NCBI GenBank assembly: GCA_025786725.1
Contig: JAHLTZ010000005.1
Location: 62,001-126,000 of the forward strand
Length of the DNA: 64,000 bases
Direction of reading: 5' to 3'
From: Syncephalis fuscata
Taxonomy: Eukaryota > Zoopagomycota > Zoopagomycetes > Zoopagales > Piptocephalidaceae
The notes under the pieces are model-generated. The model worked only from the letters and a program-made list of their open reading frames with translations, was not told where the DNA came from and ran no database searches. Both the position numbers and the translations under genes were made by a program. The stretch's first letter is position 1, and every line of letters begins with the position of its first letter. Below, piece after piece: positions 1 to 12,513 of the stretch.

Positions 1-43
1 TTGAACACAAAAACAATTATAGGCATAATAACAGTAAAATTTT
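1..43. repeat. short dispersed repeat, copy 1
   Basis: The first ~43 bases recur almost unchanged at 24668-24710 in the same orientation. The window edge cuts this copy, so its true length is unknown. It has no coding potential and probably belongs to a longer dispersed AT-rich repeat. Confidence 0.7.
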
Positions 44-1361
44 AGGTAGTGCGATCTTTGTTTTGCTGTAATTAGCAATACTTTATAGCAAATAACAATC
101 GCTTAGTTTTCAGTACTACAATTTTATAATCAATATTACTACAGCTTCTTTGATAAGACTTTTACAAATGAATAAGCAGAACAAAAATTTAATAAACTTT
201 TAGCCAAGTAACAATAATAATTAAATGTATACAATAATTTTAATTCAAGTACGCTACTATTAAAAGATTGGCACAGTATATTTGACTAAACAATTCTGGT
301 AATTGTCCTAACCAAAATTGAAACAAAAAGTAAACTGTGATTTTTGTTGTCAAAGTTTGATAATAACTCTATATGACAACAGTTTTCTTAGCAACTATAC
401 CTCGCAATAAATTCATAAATAATTATCTATTTATTTGTGTGTTTAACCGTATTATTTGACTGAGCAAGATGCTTTTAAGTTAATTAAATTTTTATTAATT
501 TTGTGATATGCCAAGTATTACGATATTAGTTAGAAACAGCTAAGTTCTGCCAATTAAACGATCTTGCAGCTGTAACAATACTATTAAATATTATTAAAAA
601 TTACTGTCGTTGCTGTTTCATTTATTTCCGGCCTTGATAAACTTCAGCCTGGCACTAAAGAATTTATATTAATACTTAAAAACAATATAGCATTAAAACA
701 AACTATTTTTAATTCGATGTTAGTTTGCGTCAAATAGTAAACAAAACTAACTAGTGTGTTAATTAGAGTAGTATTATTTATGCAACAAGTTTGACTACTA
801 ATAATATCAAATACACCACCTGTATTTTCACTAAATAGTATATAATTTCTTATTTAATTTACTAAAAAAGTAATATGCACTTTTTTAAAATTGGTTTACT
901 AGCAAGCAAATAGATATAAAGTATTATACCTTTATTAGTATGCTTTTATTGTTAGTATAAAATCTAAAGTATGGATAGCTACCTGCTTATAATAAACCAA
1001 AAAAATGTTTGATATTTAAATATTTACGCATAAGACAATATATGATTTAAATTTAGATATAATTGATAAAAGTCAGACTTGAGCGCACATAATATTTCTG
1101 TGTACATCTTCAGCGTCAGGCATCATAAAATTATGTAGTGTGAGGCCTTACTAACGTCACACGTTAAAGCAACAATGCTTAATTAATCAGGCCTTGAATA
1201 TGGCCTATTCAGCAGTTAACAAGTTATTTAAAGCATAAAAATAATTAATACGGGGTAGTAACAGGTCGCATGTACAACCTATTACCAGTATGTTCGCCAA
1301 CTATGTTTATATTTCATTGTATTACAAACTCAGGTCTATACCTTGTAGATGCAATACCTAT
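44..1361. other. AT-rich intergenic region
   Basis: No open frame with coding character on either strand. The last ~250 bases before the protease gene resemble the sequence upstream of the second protease copy near 18.2-18.5 kb, so part of the promoter was duplicated with the gene. Confidence 0.6.
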
Positions 1362-1369
1362 TATAAAAG
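1362..1369 (+). promoter_or_regulatory. TATA box of fungalysin copy 1
   Basis: TATAAAAG lies about 185 bases before the protease ATG. The same octamer is kept at 18333-18340 on the minus strand, about 195 bases before the ATG of the inverted second copy. Conservation between two otherwise diverged flanks supports a promoter role. Confidence 0.55.
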
Positions 1370-1552
1370 CCGTTCATGTTCATGTATTTTTGTAAAGAGC
1401 TATAGTCACACACCATTAATCCTACGCTCAATAACTTACTAATTACGCGATTCATCTGCGATATTCTACTCACGCCTAGTACTATCATATAATTATTCTC
1501 TGTTTTATTTATCTAATCTACGTATTACAGCACTTTGCTTTCCATCATCGAC

Positions 1553-3531
1553 ATGCACATCGATCTACGTATTGCTTCATTGATCCTGGCATTTGTCGGC
1601 GCCGTTTCATGTGCCAACCAACGAATTGAGGTTGACTCTATCATTCCTAAGATTAACGTTGATTCTGCAGTCCGCGCTTTATCTTCCGATCTAAGCAAAT
1701 ACAAGCTGCCAGCGTCATCAGCGCCTCACAATGCGCAAGAAATCGCACTGGAGTTTGCTCGTTCTCGGCTTCACATCAAGGATGGCGACTTTATTGTGAC
1801 CACCTCGCACAAATCCAAGATCAGCGGTACCACCCATGTCTACCTTCAACAAACCATCAAAGGCATTAACGTCTCCAATGGTGTCATGGGTGTTCATGTC
1901 GACAAAGCAAACAAGATCATTGCTTATGATAGCAGCTTTTTTAAAAGCAATACGGTTGGCCAAAACACTACAAGCAAACTGGCGACACGATCGCTTAAGA
2001 CATGGGACGGTCAAACTGCCGGATTTGTTTCTCCTATTGATGCATTGCGTACATTTGCCACGCACATCAAACAGCCATTTGATGCCAGCAAAATCCAGCT
2101 TATACCGCAGCCTAAATCCACAGGCAATGGCCAGTCATATCTGCTTAAAAATGTCGAATTTACCACGTCTGCAGTAAAAGTGTCACAATCATACATTCAA
2201 ACAAGTGCCAGTGAAGCGGTGCCTGCTTGGGAATTTACAATCGAGATGCCACTCAACTATTTTTTAGTTCATATTTCGGCTGATGGCACCAAAATACTTG
2301 CATTGAAGGATTTGATGACTTTTGCCAGCTACAATGTTGTTAAAATTGGCGACAATAATCCTATTGATACGCCACGCCAGATTATTACGGATCCAGCCGA
2401 CAAGATTGCATCACCAAATGGCTGGCACACACAGGGAAACAAGAATTTCACCACTACAGTTGGTAACAATGTATTTGCTCAGGCCAATTATGTTGTTACA
2501 AGTACAAACGGTGACCGCGTTGATGATGACGAATTTAAATGGAAGGACAGTCCTCGTCCAGATGGTGGAAAGGATCTAAACTTTGATTTTGCATACGATG
2601 CTAAGAAAGATCCAAAAGGTAACATCGATGCAGCTGTTACAAATTTATTTTATATCAACAATATTATGCATGATGTTTTTTATCAATATGGTTTTGATGA
2701 ACCCGCCGGCAACTTTCAGGAAGATAATGGCAACAAAGGTGGTAAGGGCGGCGACGCCGTAGCTGCTCATGAATTAGATGGCTATGACTTTCCAGGTTAT
2801 CGGGATAATGCTTTTTTTCTAGCTCTAGCGGACGGTGAGCGATCAACCATGGGTGTATTTGGCTTTGACTTTATCAGCCCAGGCCGTAACGGTGCCCTTC
2901 AAAACGACATTATGGTACACGAATATGGTCATGGCGTATCTGGTCGATTAACTGGTGGCTCAGCAAAGCCGACTGCTTATCTGCATTCGAATCTAGAGGC
3001 ATGAACGAAGGTTGGAGCGATTTTTTCGCTTACTGGTTTCAAATGAAAGCATCCCATCAATCTACTTATGACGTCGAGACTGGCAAATACGTATTAGACG
3101 AGAATGCTCGCAACTACCCATATTCAACTAATTTCACTACAAATCCTGAAACCTTTAATGATTTAAATGACATAGTTTGGACCAGAAACCCACACAATAT
3201 TGGCGAAATTTGGGCCACAATGCTATACGAAGTCTATTGGAATCTTGTTAATAAGCTTGGATTCCAAGAAAATATATACACTCCCGATCTTACCAAAGGC
3301 AACACTCTTTTACTTCAAGTTGTTGTTGATGGTATGAAATTACAACCATGTAATCCAACGTTTGTTCAAGCTCGAGATGCCATCATTCAAGCCGAAAATC
3401 AATTGACCGGTGGTAAGCACGCCTGTGAAATCTGGCGCGGATTTGCCAAACGAGGTCTTGGCTATAATGCCACTATTAAAGAAAGCATTAGAGTATCAGA
3501 CATTAGCTTACCGCCCACTTGTAAGCCGTAG
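1553..3531 (+). CDS. fungalysin, secreted M36 zinc metalloprotease (copy 1, one frame break)
   Basis: Extracellular metalloendopeptidase of family M36. The ATG at 1553 begins a signal peptide (MHIDLRIASLILAFVG...) matched by the second copy. A fungalysin/thermolysin propeptide follows (roughly residues 60-230), then the catalytic domain. Zinc motif HEYGH is at 2918-2932 and the third ligand Glu sits in MNEGWSD just after 3001. The frame breaks once: at CC 2969-2970 one base is missing, and a C there (AAG CCC GAC TGC) restores alignment with copy 2 through CLSAFESRGM. The repaired length would be 659 residues, normal for a prepro-fungalysin, with no introns. The lesion falls between the two zinc-ligand segments, so if real it destroys activity. 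Because the same lesion type recurs in housekeeping genes of this window, a consensus error is at least as likely. Confidence 0.88.
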
Positions 3532-4536
3532 ACATACAATCGCGTAGTAATACACAAATAGAGTGTTGAACTAAAATAAATTAATATTTAACATTGCTAA
3601 AATCTTATATTATTAAACAAAATCCAAGCTAATTAGTTGCGAATGCTGTATTTGAGTATTTTAAATTTAGCGTATCAATAACCACTTTGTAAATATCGTG
3701 TCAATATTTACTGATGATCATTAAAGATTGTTCAATTATCGTTTCAGGATGCTTTATAACAGCAAATAGACATGATGGCCGACTGTCCATCTAATTTATT
3801 TGTTAACTATAACACATGCCACTGATTTTCTGCTACATACATTATTTAGTTTGTGCCATACTATTAGATATAATGTACTTTTTTGGTAGTTAGTCAGAAA
3901 TAAAACTTTTCTTGCAAATATTAATAAACCACAATTGAGTATATTTAATACAACTACATTCACGCCATCTACTTTAACAGTAAGATTAGTGGTTTATTTA
4001 ATCAATTATTTTATTGATTCCTGCTGCTGTTATTGCACTGATATTTTGTTAGTTTTTATTTCATTTTTACTTTTAAAACTAAAAGAATATGATTTATTAG
4101 TAAAATAACATAAGCAGAGATAAATAATATATTGATTAAATAAACTACTAATGTTATTGTTAAAATGAACAGCGTAGATGCAATTGTATCAAATATAACT
4201 AATTATAATTTGTTAATAGCTTGCAAGAAAGAAATGTGATTCTTATTTAATTAATATGCCGCACTTATATATATATATATATATATATATCAACAACCAA
4301 ATTATTCAGTGGTATTTATTTTTAGCATTTAATAATAAGCGTTAAGATAGTTTTATTTGCAAAGTCGAACGACAATTGAGCATGCCTCAACAGTCTTTTT
4401 ATAAATTTAGTTGGTTAATTGAAACAACGGGTTGCCTTTGTTCCACTTTACGAATGATTATTATTTTCATTAAGAACCAGTAATAAAACCTTTTTCTCTG
4501 TTATTAGTAGTATTATTGTTATTTTATTTTGCATAT
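3532..4536. other. intergenic region with (AT)n tract
   Basis: The first ~560 bases are the duplicated 3' flank of the protease. A pure (TA)n microsatellite lies at about 4268-4290. I see no coding sequence. The last 150 bases should hold the promoter of the dihydrofolate synthase gene. Confidence 0.55.
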
Positions 4537-5975
4537 ATGGAGCTGGGCTAGAACGTATTACAGCCTTACTTGCGGCGCTTGAACAACCACAGCGTAGCGT
4601 ACCGTTTATTCATGTAGCAGGCACGAATGGAAAAGGGTCTACCTCGGCATTTTTGTCGGCAATTTATCGACAAGCCGGCCTACATGTAGGCGTCTTTTCT
4701 TCGCCACACTTTCTTCACCCACGCGACGCTATTCGTGTTGACGGCTACGCCCTTTCACTCGAAGCGTGGCAGCAGTGGAGGAGTAGTGTCGATGACGCTG
4801 CTAACACATTAGACGCACCACCTACCGAATTTGAACGGGAAACGGCCGCTGCTTGGCTTGTATTCCGCGAAGCCCGAGTCGATATCGCAATTATTGAATG
4901 TGGTCTAGGCGGTCGTCTTGACGCGACAAATGCTGGCGACCCAAAATGCACGCCCAAACTTGCTAGTGTCATAACAGCAATTGGGCTTGATCATCAGCGA
5001 CTACTAGGCGACACGACCGAGGCCATTGCATCTGAGAAAGCTGGCATATTTTTGCCACATCACCTAGTCGTGCTTGCCTTTCAATCAGATACAGCCGCCA
5101 ATCGTACACTGATTCGCACAGCCAAGCAACTAAACTGTAAAGTAAGTAATAACTACAAAGTCGTTTAAATAATAATAATTTTATTACAGTTAATACACGA
5201 CACTACTGCTGCCACTTGGAATGGACCACCCATCAATGGCAATGTACTTGTAATGCGTTCAGCGAACGAATCTTTAAACATAAATCCAGGTCTTGTTGGT
5301 GATAGTCAGCTAGTTAATTTAGCAACAGCCATTGCAACTGTGGATGCACTAAAAACTGAATTAAATAATAATGATCAAAGCTTATCTAAACAGCTGATAG
5401 ACAAATTGTCTAGCATTACTGACCAAGATATTGTTAAAGGTGCTAGCAATACGCGATGGCCCTGGAGACTTGAATGGTTAACGGTACCGCCACACTTACT
5501 TCCTTCAGTCACAGCTCAACAATCTATACGTTTACTAGTTGACGGTGCACATAATCCAGATGCCGCTCGATTACTACGACGCTATGTAGATATCCAGCTT
5601 TCATCATCAACATCATCGTCGTCATCCAATCGACATGTTTACTGGATAATAGGTATGGGCGCAGATAAGGATCTACCTAGTGTACTCGGTGAACTTGTAC
5701 ATCCTGGAGATCGAGTATGCGCTGTACCATTTACGCAACCTATTGCTATGCCATGGGTCAAATGTCGTTCACCTACTGATATAGCAGCAATAGCAGCAGC
5801 TACTCTTCAATCAACATCCACATCGATTGTATCTATGCCTGATGTAAAAACAGCTTTACATCATTTTCTGGCTGAATTGGATTATAATGACTGGCTACTT
5901 GTTGTATGTGGCTCGCTATATTTAGCAGCTGATGTTTATCGTTTATTTGAGCGGACAGTTGACCACTTTGAGTGA
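4537..5975 (+). CDS. FOL3: dihydrofolate synthase (FolC/Mur-ligase family)
   Basis: Adds glutamate to dihydropteroate (or folate) using ATP, in folate synthesis. The ATP loop reads HVAGTNGKGST (about 4607-4640). SSPHF, then FERETAAAW, ECGLGGRLDATN, ASEKAGIF and the C-terminal DGAHNPDAARLL motif follow in the family order. The Mur-like C-terminal domain reaches the stop at 5975. One intron, 5142-5189 (GTAAGT...ACAG), splits it. The start is odd: ATG 4537 gives M-E-L-G and then a stop, but one more G in the GGG at 4545-4547 gives MELGLERI, the usual start of fungal dihydrofolate synthases, and 463 residues in all. No other in-frame ATG precedes the ATP loop. The AGTNGKG form and N-terminus fit Fol3 better than Met7-type folylpolyglutamate synthase, though substrate cannot be proven here. 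Confidence 0.88.
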
Positions 5976-6175
5976 GACAAATCTACTTATTAGAGCTTAA
6001 ATAAACCATGAATCTGAAACCTATGGTCTCATAGATATACTAACTGAATCCGACAACGGCCTAAGTATTGTTCGTTTTGCTTTTACTTCTTTTCTTCTAA
6101 ATATACGCACATCTTTTTTATTCTGCTAAAATACAAACAATTATTCCAGTATTTTATTACAATAGTTTTTAGAAA

Positions 6176-7242
6176 ATGAAATCTGCCAATATACGCCGAC
6201 GTTCTTCGGAACTGTACCAACATGATTTATGTAGAGCGGAAACTCAGGTAAGTTAACACAATTAGTAATAATAATAATTTAGTTATAATATATATAATGT
6301 AGCATGCCACGTTTCCAGAACCACAAGAGGGACCTAAACCAATTCGACTATGGTGTTCCAGTGGTGCTACAGAAGATGAAGATGATAATGATACAAATAA
6401 GTCGATAGAACAAGACCAAATGCCATCAGCGACCATGCTACGTGAGCGTAAATTACAGCGTCACACTAGTATGCCCGCATCTACCGATGATAAAAACTAC
6501 AGGTGTAGAGCACGTCGCCCGTCAATCTCTCAGGTATTTTAGCAACAATGATAACAATACATTATTTAGTGTCTTATAATAACTCCGTATTACTATTGCT
6601 TATTTATAATTTTTGTTAATGTATCGTCAGTCAATCGATTACGTGGTCGCTGGCCTTAACGAAACGTATCCACAACATTTACTTGCTCCTTATCATATTG
6701 AACCAGCATTCTGGAAGCGGTTTATCCAAGCAATGAACGCGGCACTTTCAGAATTCCCTGCGTGGAAAAACCCACAAGAACTAACGGCTGGTCGACAACG
6801 CCGCCGCTTCTCGTTTGACGCAACAATGTCGGCTGCTTCAGCTGCTCGATCCGTTTGGTGGACGGACGATACTTGCGGGGCGAGTGGGCGTGATCGAGCT
6901 GAAAAGGTGTTACGCTGGTGGAATGAAGATTATTTTAAGCAAAAAGGTTGCTGGATAACGCTTGGATTTCATCGAGATGATATGCCAACAACAGCGACCA
7001 ATAATACTACCACAGCCAGCGACCAAAATAACAATCAAAGTGTTTGTAAAACAGCATCAACACAGTTTATGGATTATGATTATATGAAGCAACGACAACA
7101 AATGGAGTCCAAGTCAACACAACAACCAGTCATTTTATCTGTATCGCCCTCTCCAGTTTCCAACGCCAATTATGACAAAGGATGCGATAACATTAATGGT
7201 AACTCAACTCTTAAGCCATTTCTTACTATCCATCCTATATAG
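6176..7242 (+). CDS. hypothetical protein, weak Erf4/GOLGA7 resemblance
   Basis: Not firmly recognised. Three exons fit together in frame: 6176-6247, 6303-6533 and 6631-7242, about 304 residues. The first ~100 residues are basic, Ser-rich and acidic in patches, likely disordered. The only ordered-looking part is in exon 3: an aromatic helical segment (YPQHLLAPYHIEPAFWKRF, IQAMNAALSEFP) and a later VLRWWNEDYFKQKGCWITL. This order (F-P-x-x-L ... F-x-x-x-I-x-x-x-N ... N-x-x-x-F-x-x-x-G) recalls the Erf4/GOLGA7 partner of Ras palmitoyltransferase. The match is by eye and weak. The C-terminal third is Gln/Asn/Thr-rich low complexity. Confidence 0.6.
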
Positions 7243-7922
7243 CTTACTGTAAATACACATACACCAATCTGCTAGTTTGATCTTCACGTATACATCAATC
7301 ATCGACGAATGCAAATGTGCCATAATTTGCATTAAAGTATTCTTATCTTTAAACACAATAAATCTTACTATTAATCTATTACTTAATATAATGATATCAT
7401 GGGTATTTGCGATAATTATTAACTTGTAAATATACATATATCTCACTACACTTTTATGTTTACGTACAACATATATTATGATTTGGACAAACAGACATGA
7501 TGCTGCCTAGTATTTTAGTTGGTTTACACTTACAACTTCGATTTGCCAAATCTAATCAGCATAATAAAATAAATGAATTTATTGCAATTTTTAAACAGTC
7601 TTTTAATACTATACAATATCTTGTAGATTTGCCCACATTATGGGCAGTTAGTCCGATATAGTACAATTACAAATCATACTGAACACAAAAAAATACATAG
7701 CATTCCAAACACTTATTAATTCAACGCCATATTGTGTCATCGGTTTACAATTGTTGATTAAATAAATTGCATTACTAAAATTATAATTGAATTACAAAAG
7801 CATTTAATTTTATTTTCAGTAAATGTATGATATATAAAAAGTGCAAAATAATAATTAAATATTTGGTGTAATAACATAGTAGCTTCACGCTGGTACAATA
7901 AATATACAATTGAATCGTATTT
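7243..7922. other. intergenic region
   Basis: AT-rich; includes the 3' end of the preceding gene. I see no gene, RNA or repeat structure before the duplicated block starts at 7923. Confidence 0.5.
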
Positions 7923-9126
7923 TGTGAACCGCTCATATATTTCATTAACAATGTTTTCAGTGATGCTATTATCATATTTAGTAATGATAAATCATTAAAT
8001 TTTCCACGCTAAATAGTTGTAACTGCTCGCTTTTTAATCATATTCTAGATGTCATTTTCATTGAAATTAAAAACAGTTATTTATTTAATAGGTTCTTATT
8101 ATCAATAAAGAGTATCTGAATTTATTTAACTCATATTTTTACGCACTTTATATGACTGTAATTGTTTTTTACTTTTATGATATCATTATAATTCATTACA
8201 ATTGCATTGCGCTATAGTATAAATAATGTTTTAGTGATATTTAGATATGAAGATTGCACCACACAATAATCATTGCTATCAAATATCCTATTATTAATGT
8301 GTCGATATTTACTTTTTATAGCCGTGTAGCTATGAAAATAGTCTGTAATACTTTAATAAGCAATGTACAATGCTTTTAGCACATTTATGCATCACATTTT
8401 TGTTTATGCTTTATATTATAATAATGGGCTTTATTTAACATGGCGGCTTGTATCAATATTCACTGGTATAGCACTAATCAGCACAACATAACCATCTTTA
8501 TGGCAATGAGCCATGTATTAAATAATTTAAAATCTTGTCTAGTTTTACCGGCAATTTATAGCATTTTATACAATTTCAATATACACATGCGTACACATAC
8601 TATTTATAGACCAAATAATAGCAATATCCATTCATTGATAGCCATACAATCGTGTAACCATTGAATATTGCAAATAGAATAAAGCAACTTGCATTTGAGC
8701 ATGCTCTTTTCTGTCTACTCGCACCTACTATTGCCCATTCTGCCTATTATTTATCACTTTTTGCACAGTTATTTCTAGTCAGCTATGCCTTTAAACACTT
8801 ATATTGAACGTCTATAGCAAAACTGTGATATTTTATTGTATCTATGCCAATTCATGAATGGCAAAGAAATTATACTTTTTGCCATCAGTTGTCGATTTAT
8901 TCACCAGACAATAGCTGATAGACCGGAGTGTTGGGAGCGACAGTATAAAAAACATTTTCATTAGGTGATCGGCGTGAACAAAAATGGCTTGCATGGTACA
9001 ACTGGTACATTGGTACTGCAACAAAATCCAAAGAATTGATGGCCAATGTAAATACGACAAAATAAGAACATTTATTATCATCTATCATTACAAACATTGA
9101 TGACACTAATAATGAATATGTTTTAT
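7923..9126 (+). repeat. 1.2-kb direct segmental duplication, copy A
   Basis: Nearly identical to 43392-44596, same orientation, about 35 kb apart. Similarity starts abruptly at TGTGAACCGCTC and ends abruptly after AATGAATATGTTTTAT. Differences are a handful of substitutions and a one-base indel in a T run, so the copying is recent. It carries non-coding sequence and the 5' part of an F-box pseudogene. No terminal repeats or transposase were found. Confidence 0.92.
8785..9126 (+). pseudogene. F-box-like gene fragment (truncated, degenerate)
   Basis: The ATG at 8785 starts a reading frame alignable to the F-box gene at 20188: (Q)NCDILLYLCQFMNGKEI, SCRFIHQTIADRPECWERQY. An early in-frame TAG follows nine codons after the Met, and a frame break and TAG follow the WERQY segment. 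Similarity stops at 9126 with the duplicated block, so only the F-box part is left. The same main lesions are in the copy at 44255, which shows the damage came before the block was duplicated. Confidence 0.8.
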
Positions 9127-9484
9127 AACATTTGTTTATTCATATTTAGTTCAACTTTGCATTTAATTACATATAATAAACTAGAAAAATACTTTTTAAA
9201 TTCGTAAATAATACTATATTATCACTATTATTAATATCATTATCATCATCATAGTAGTAATAATAGTAGTGATACTATAGTGTGATACTAATGTATGTCC
9301 TACAAAATGCAAGAATAGAGAAATGTAGCGAAAAAGCAAGGCAAAGAAAGAAAGCTGTTGTTGTAAGAGACAGTCAAGAAGATATGAAACAAAAATAGAC
9401 AACAACATCACACAGATAGAAACATAGAAAAGAAATAAAAATACAAGTGTTTGTGCGACATGCATCAATCAGCTAATAGTAACA
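9127..9484. other. low-complexity 3' region of the GATA gene
   Basis: Contains an (ATT/ATC/GTA)-rich simple-repeat stretch around 9215-9275, then purine-rich sequence. Probably 3' untranslated region and terminator of the minus-strand GATA factor. No gene seen. Confidence 0.45.
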
Positions 9485-12400
9485 CTAATGCTCTACTGAA
9501 TGCTCCATAGCATATGACTGCTCATCAGGAAGTGGGGATGATGAGGAAGCTGCAGCCGTATTTGTGTTGTTCTCACATAATCGATCCAGACCAGATAGCA
9601 TAGTATTTGTCTGTTCAAGCAACGATTGTAAACGATAGGCCTCTTCACGTAGCGCATTTCTATGCTGTCGCAACATATCTGGTGTGAATCCAGCAGCAGC
9701 AGCCGTCACACCCATCTCGGCAACAGAACTACCGGGTCTACCTGGTTGATTGGCTTTACGTAAAGCTGCTAAGGCTTCACTGGCCGTTAAGGACTCCATT
9801 CGCTGTTGGTGTTCACGATGTGCCGATAAGACTGGTTCGGCCAATGATGGCGGCGAAGAAGCAGGTGATGCTAAGCAGGCCATCCAGACGCCGCTTGAGC
9901 TGTATCATAAGTAGCAGTGGGTGTCGTTGCCGCCACATTAGTGGAGTGTGATACCGGTGTAGCATGGTCCAATAGCTCTGATCTGGCTGGCGCCTCTTTA
10001 GCTGTCGTCGCTGCTGCTACGGTAGCTGCCGCAATGGCCGCCGTATGTGTTTTATTGTTTATGGCTGGCTCATTATTATTACTATTACTGCTGCTGCTGC
10101 CATTGCCATTGTTAAGCAGAGAAGCGATAGAATTGACACGAGGACGTGCAGCAGTAGCAGCTAATATGGATGGCGATATCGAGTTAGCCGTGGTCGTTGA
10201 TGGCTGTGTAGTCTCTGGTGACATTCTACAAGCAATAGATGCGGCAGCAGCGGCCAATGAGGCCAATGGCGAATGTATATACGCCGATGACGTATTGGAG
10301 AGAATGAGTTTGACAGCTCCATTGGAGCAGATATTTCAACGGCTGGTGGATGTTTAGCATGCCATGAAGTAGATGCCATGTTGGTTGAAGCTTCTTTTTC
10401 TTCCAAGCTTTCTGGTGAGCGAACCGATGATTCTTGCTCATAAGATAGCGTGGGTGGAGCAAATGGCGATGAAGCCGGACCTAATGGCGGTGTAGGCATA
10501 GCTGCCATATGCGATAAATGAGCTGCCAAAGGAGGCAATCTTAAATGATGATGCTGTTGCTGTTGTGATGTATAGGCGGATGAAGAAGCGGAATAGGGGC
10601 TAGATGAATCACGAGCAGTGGCATTATAGTGCTGATTAAACGTAGCTGGTGGCTGATCCATATTAGGCGATGATGAGGTCGAAGTAGTCGTGTTTGTAGA
10701 GATTTGAGAAGTATCCATTGGATAATGATGTGCGCTTAAAGAATGCGATGGATGATTAGACATTGGCATCGACAATGGCACACGCTTAGGAACAATGTAA
10801 TCTTCAATAGCCGGCACACGTAAAGGTGAAAAGGACGATGGCGGTTGAGATATCGACGGCAAGTGATGGCGATGATGATGATGCTGATTGTTCGGTAAGT
10901 GTTCGTCGTATGACACTTCAATTCTACGCATACGTTTTGCTTGATGTAGTCCCTCATCGTTACCATTAGTACTAGTGCTGTTAATACTACGGTTCATGGC
11001 AGTAGGTGACAGTGACATCGCCTTAATAGCTGGCACCAATAAAGGCGGGTCTCTGTGTGGTAGACTATGAATCGGCGTGGCAGTAATAGGCTGCGGGTGA
11101 TGTCCATGGGCTAGACCAGGCATAATGGCACTATTAGTGCCTGCCACATGAGCATGAGCATGAGCATGAGCATGAGCATGGTTCAAAGTACCAATACGTC
11201 TACGTCGTTTAATAACTGATCGACGCATCGTGGTTGGACGGTGTATGCCGTGTAATTTGTAATAAAGACCACAAGCATTACAAATAACATTGCCGCTAGA
11301 TCACGTCGCCATAATGGTGTAGTACTGGTACCGCAGTTAGAGCACGTCACTGTTGCTTTAACTTGATGTTGATTAAAGGCAGGACAGCCGCACAACTCTC
11401 GGCACCACCGGTACCGTCACAGTGTCCATCACCAGGACAAGTGCCTGGATCATCGGATGGCCGTTTACAGCCAATTCTTCAACATCAGTTGGCTGTACGG
11501 ATACATCGGTCATTTCTGATCCAATATTATTCATACTGGCTGGTGTATTTACCATACTTGCTGCAGTAGATAAAGCATTAGACGTAGACATCTGATTAGA
11601 CTCCATGCCTGTAATCAAATCCCTTTCAGGTGTAACACGACGTGGTGATCGTTTTAAACGAAGAGGTCGAGTGACATTACGTGCCTTTTGATACAATCCT
11701 ATTATTAATAACAACAGTTATAATCATATTATATAATTATTAATTAAACAGTTAGCAATGGTTATAATAAAATTACATATTTATATTCCCCTCCCCTCAC
11801 AGTTGATACCACTAATTAAATAACATGAAACTACTCGACTTTACAGACATTAAAGTGTATTTAATCACCACTTTCATCATTATCCACTCCATTATACTTA
11901 TATATAAATAAGAAAGTAGAGATAACCAAAAGTTACTACAACGACACGCTCGTTGTTGATAAATGTCACAGCCAAATAAATGAATAAATACTTGTTCTTT
12001 ACTTGTTGCCCAATTGTATTGTATCGCCATTCCATATTGACAATACCTACCACATGCATTGCAGATTGTTTCACCGGTGGGAGCTCGTCGCCAGAGTGGC
12101 GTGGTAGTTGTACCGCAGTTGGCACAACAGGTGGCCGATACTACCGTAGATATTGTTGATTTGGGGACAGGCGGCCGAACGGCGGCTGCTGTGGTAGACA
12201 TAAGTGCCGATTCAGCACCAAGACTATGATTTGACATATCATTGGTTGATGTAGCTAATTCCATCGTGGTATCCAACAGCAAAGTGTTTTTCATTCCCAT
12301 AGCATTATTGTTATTCAATATTATGGTATTGGATAAATTGCCGGTTGGTCCTACGGTGTCTTGCTGCTCATTATCATGAGTAGATGTTGTTACTACGGTG

Positions 12401-12513
12401 GTGGTGGCCATTGCTGTTGCTGTTGTTGCTGATACAGTGTATTCAGTGGTAGCTGTTGTTGTCGGTGTTACTGTCGGATCGGTGGATTGTAGTGTTGACA
12501 GCATAGCCGTCAT
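9485..12513 (-). CDS. two-finger GATA transcription factor, SRE/URBS1/Fep1 iron-regulator type
   Basis: Nuclear DNA-binding regulator. Exon 1 is 12513-12051 and exon 2 11698-9485; the 352-base intron splits finger 1. Finger 1 reads CANCGTTTTPLWRR, then ICNACG|LYQKARNVTRP. Finger 2 reads CSNCGTSTTPLWRRD, then GNVICNACGLYYKLHGIHRP. Between them is a Cys-rich linker, CPGDGHCDGTGGAESC then GCPAFN, diagnostic for siderophore/iron-repressing GATA factors (SreA, URBS1, Fep1), which shut down iron uptake when iron is plentiful. A His-Ala repeat, His/Gln/Ser-rich regions and a C-terminal helix (MLRQHRNALREEAYRLQSLL) with coiled-coil character follow, as in SreA. Exon 2 needs one extra base at five G/C runs (11455, 11388, 11293, 10297, 9884). 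With them the protein is 893 residues. The start ATG 12513 is the first Met after the upstream stop-free stretch and is less certain. Confidence 0.88.

Larger units (their letters stand above)
1362..4095 (+). repeat. inverted duplication, arm A (protease gene plus flanks)
   Basis: This segment (promoter, fungalysin gene, ~560 bases of 3' flank) matches 15607-18340 in reverse complement. The 3' flanks are more alike than the coding parts. About 11.5 kb of unrelated sequence separates the arms. No transposase or terminal repeats are visible, so this looks like a segmental duplication and not a mobile element. Confidence 0.85.

Noticed and set aside
8440-8664. 74-codon frame identical in both copies of the 1.2-kb block (also 43910-44134)
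   Set aside because: Identity reflects the recent duplication, not selection. Composition matches the surrounding AT-rich non-coding sequence and there is no motif.
7923-9126. The 1.2-kb duplicated block as a transposable element
   Set aside because: No transposase, terminal inverted repeats, LTRs, poly-A tail or target-site duplication visible at its edges.
9917-10357. 146-codon plus-strand frame, Ala/Val-rich
   Set aside because: Antisense shadow of the low-complexity Ala/Ser/Asn region of the GATA factor.
2969-11456. Programmed -1 ribosomal frameshifting to explain the frame slips
   Set aside because: No slippery heptamers of the X XXY YYZ kind at the sites, no shared downstream structure visible, and slips occur inside zinc fingers and a start region where frameshifting would be senseless. 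Systematic base loss in G/C runs explains all of them.
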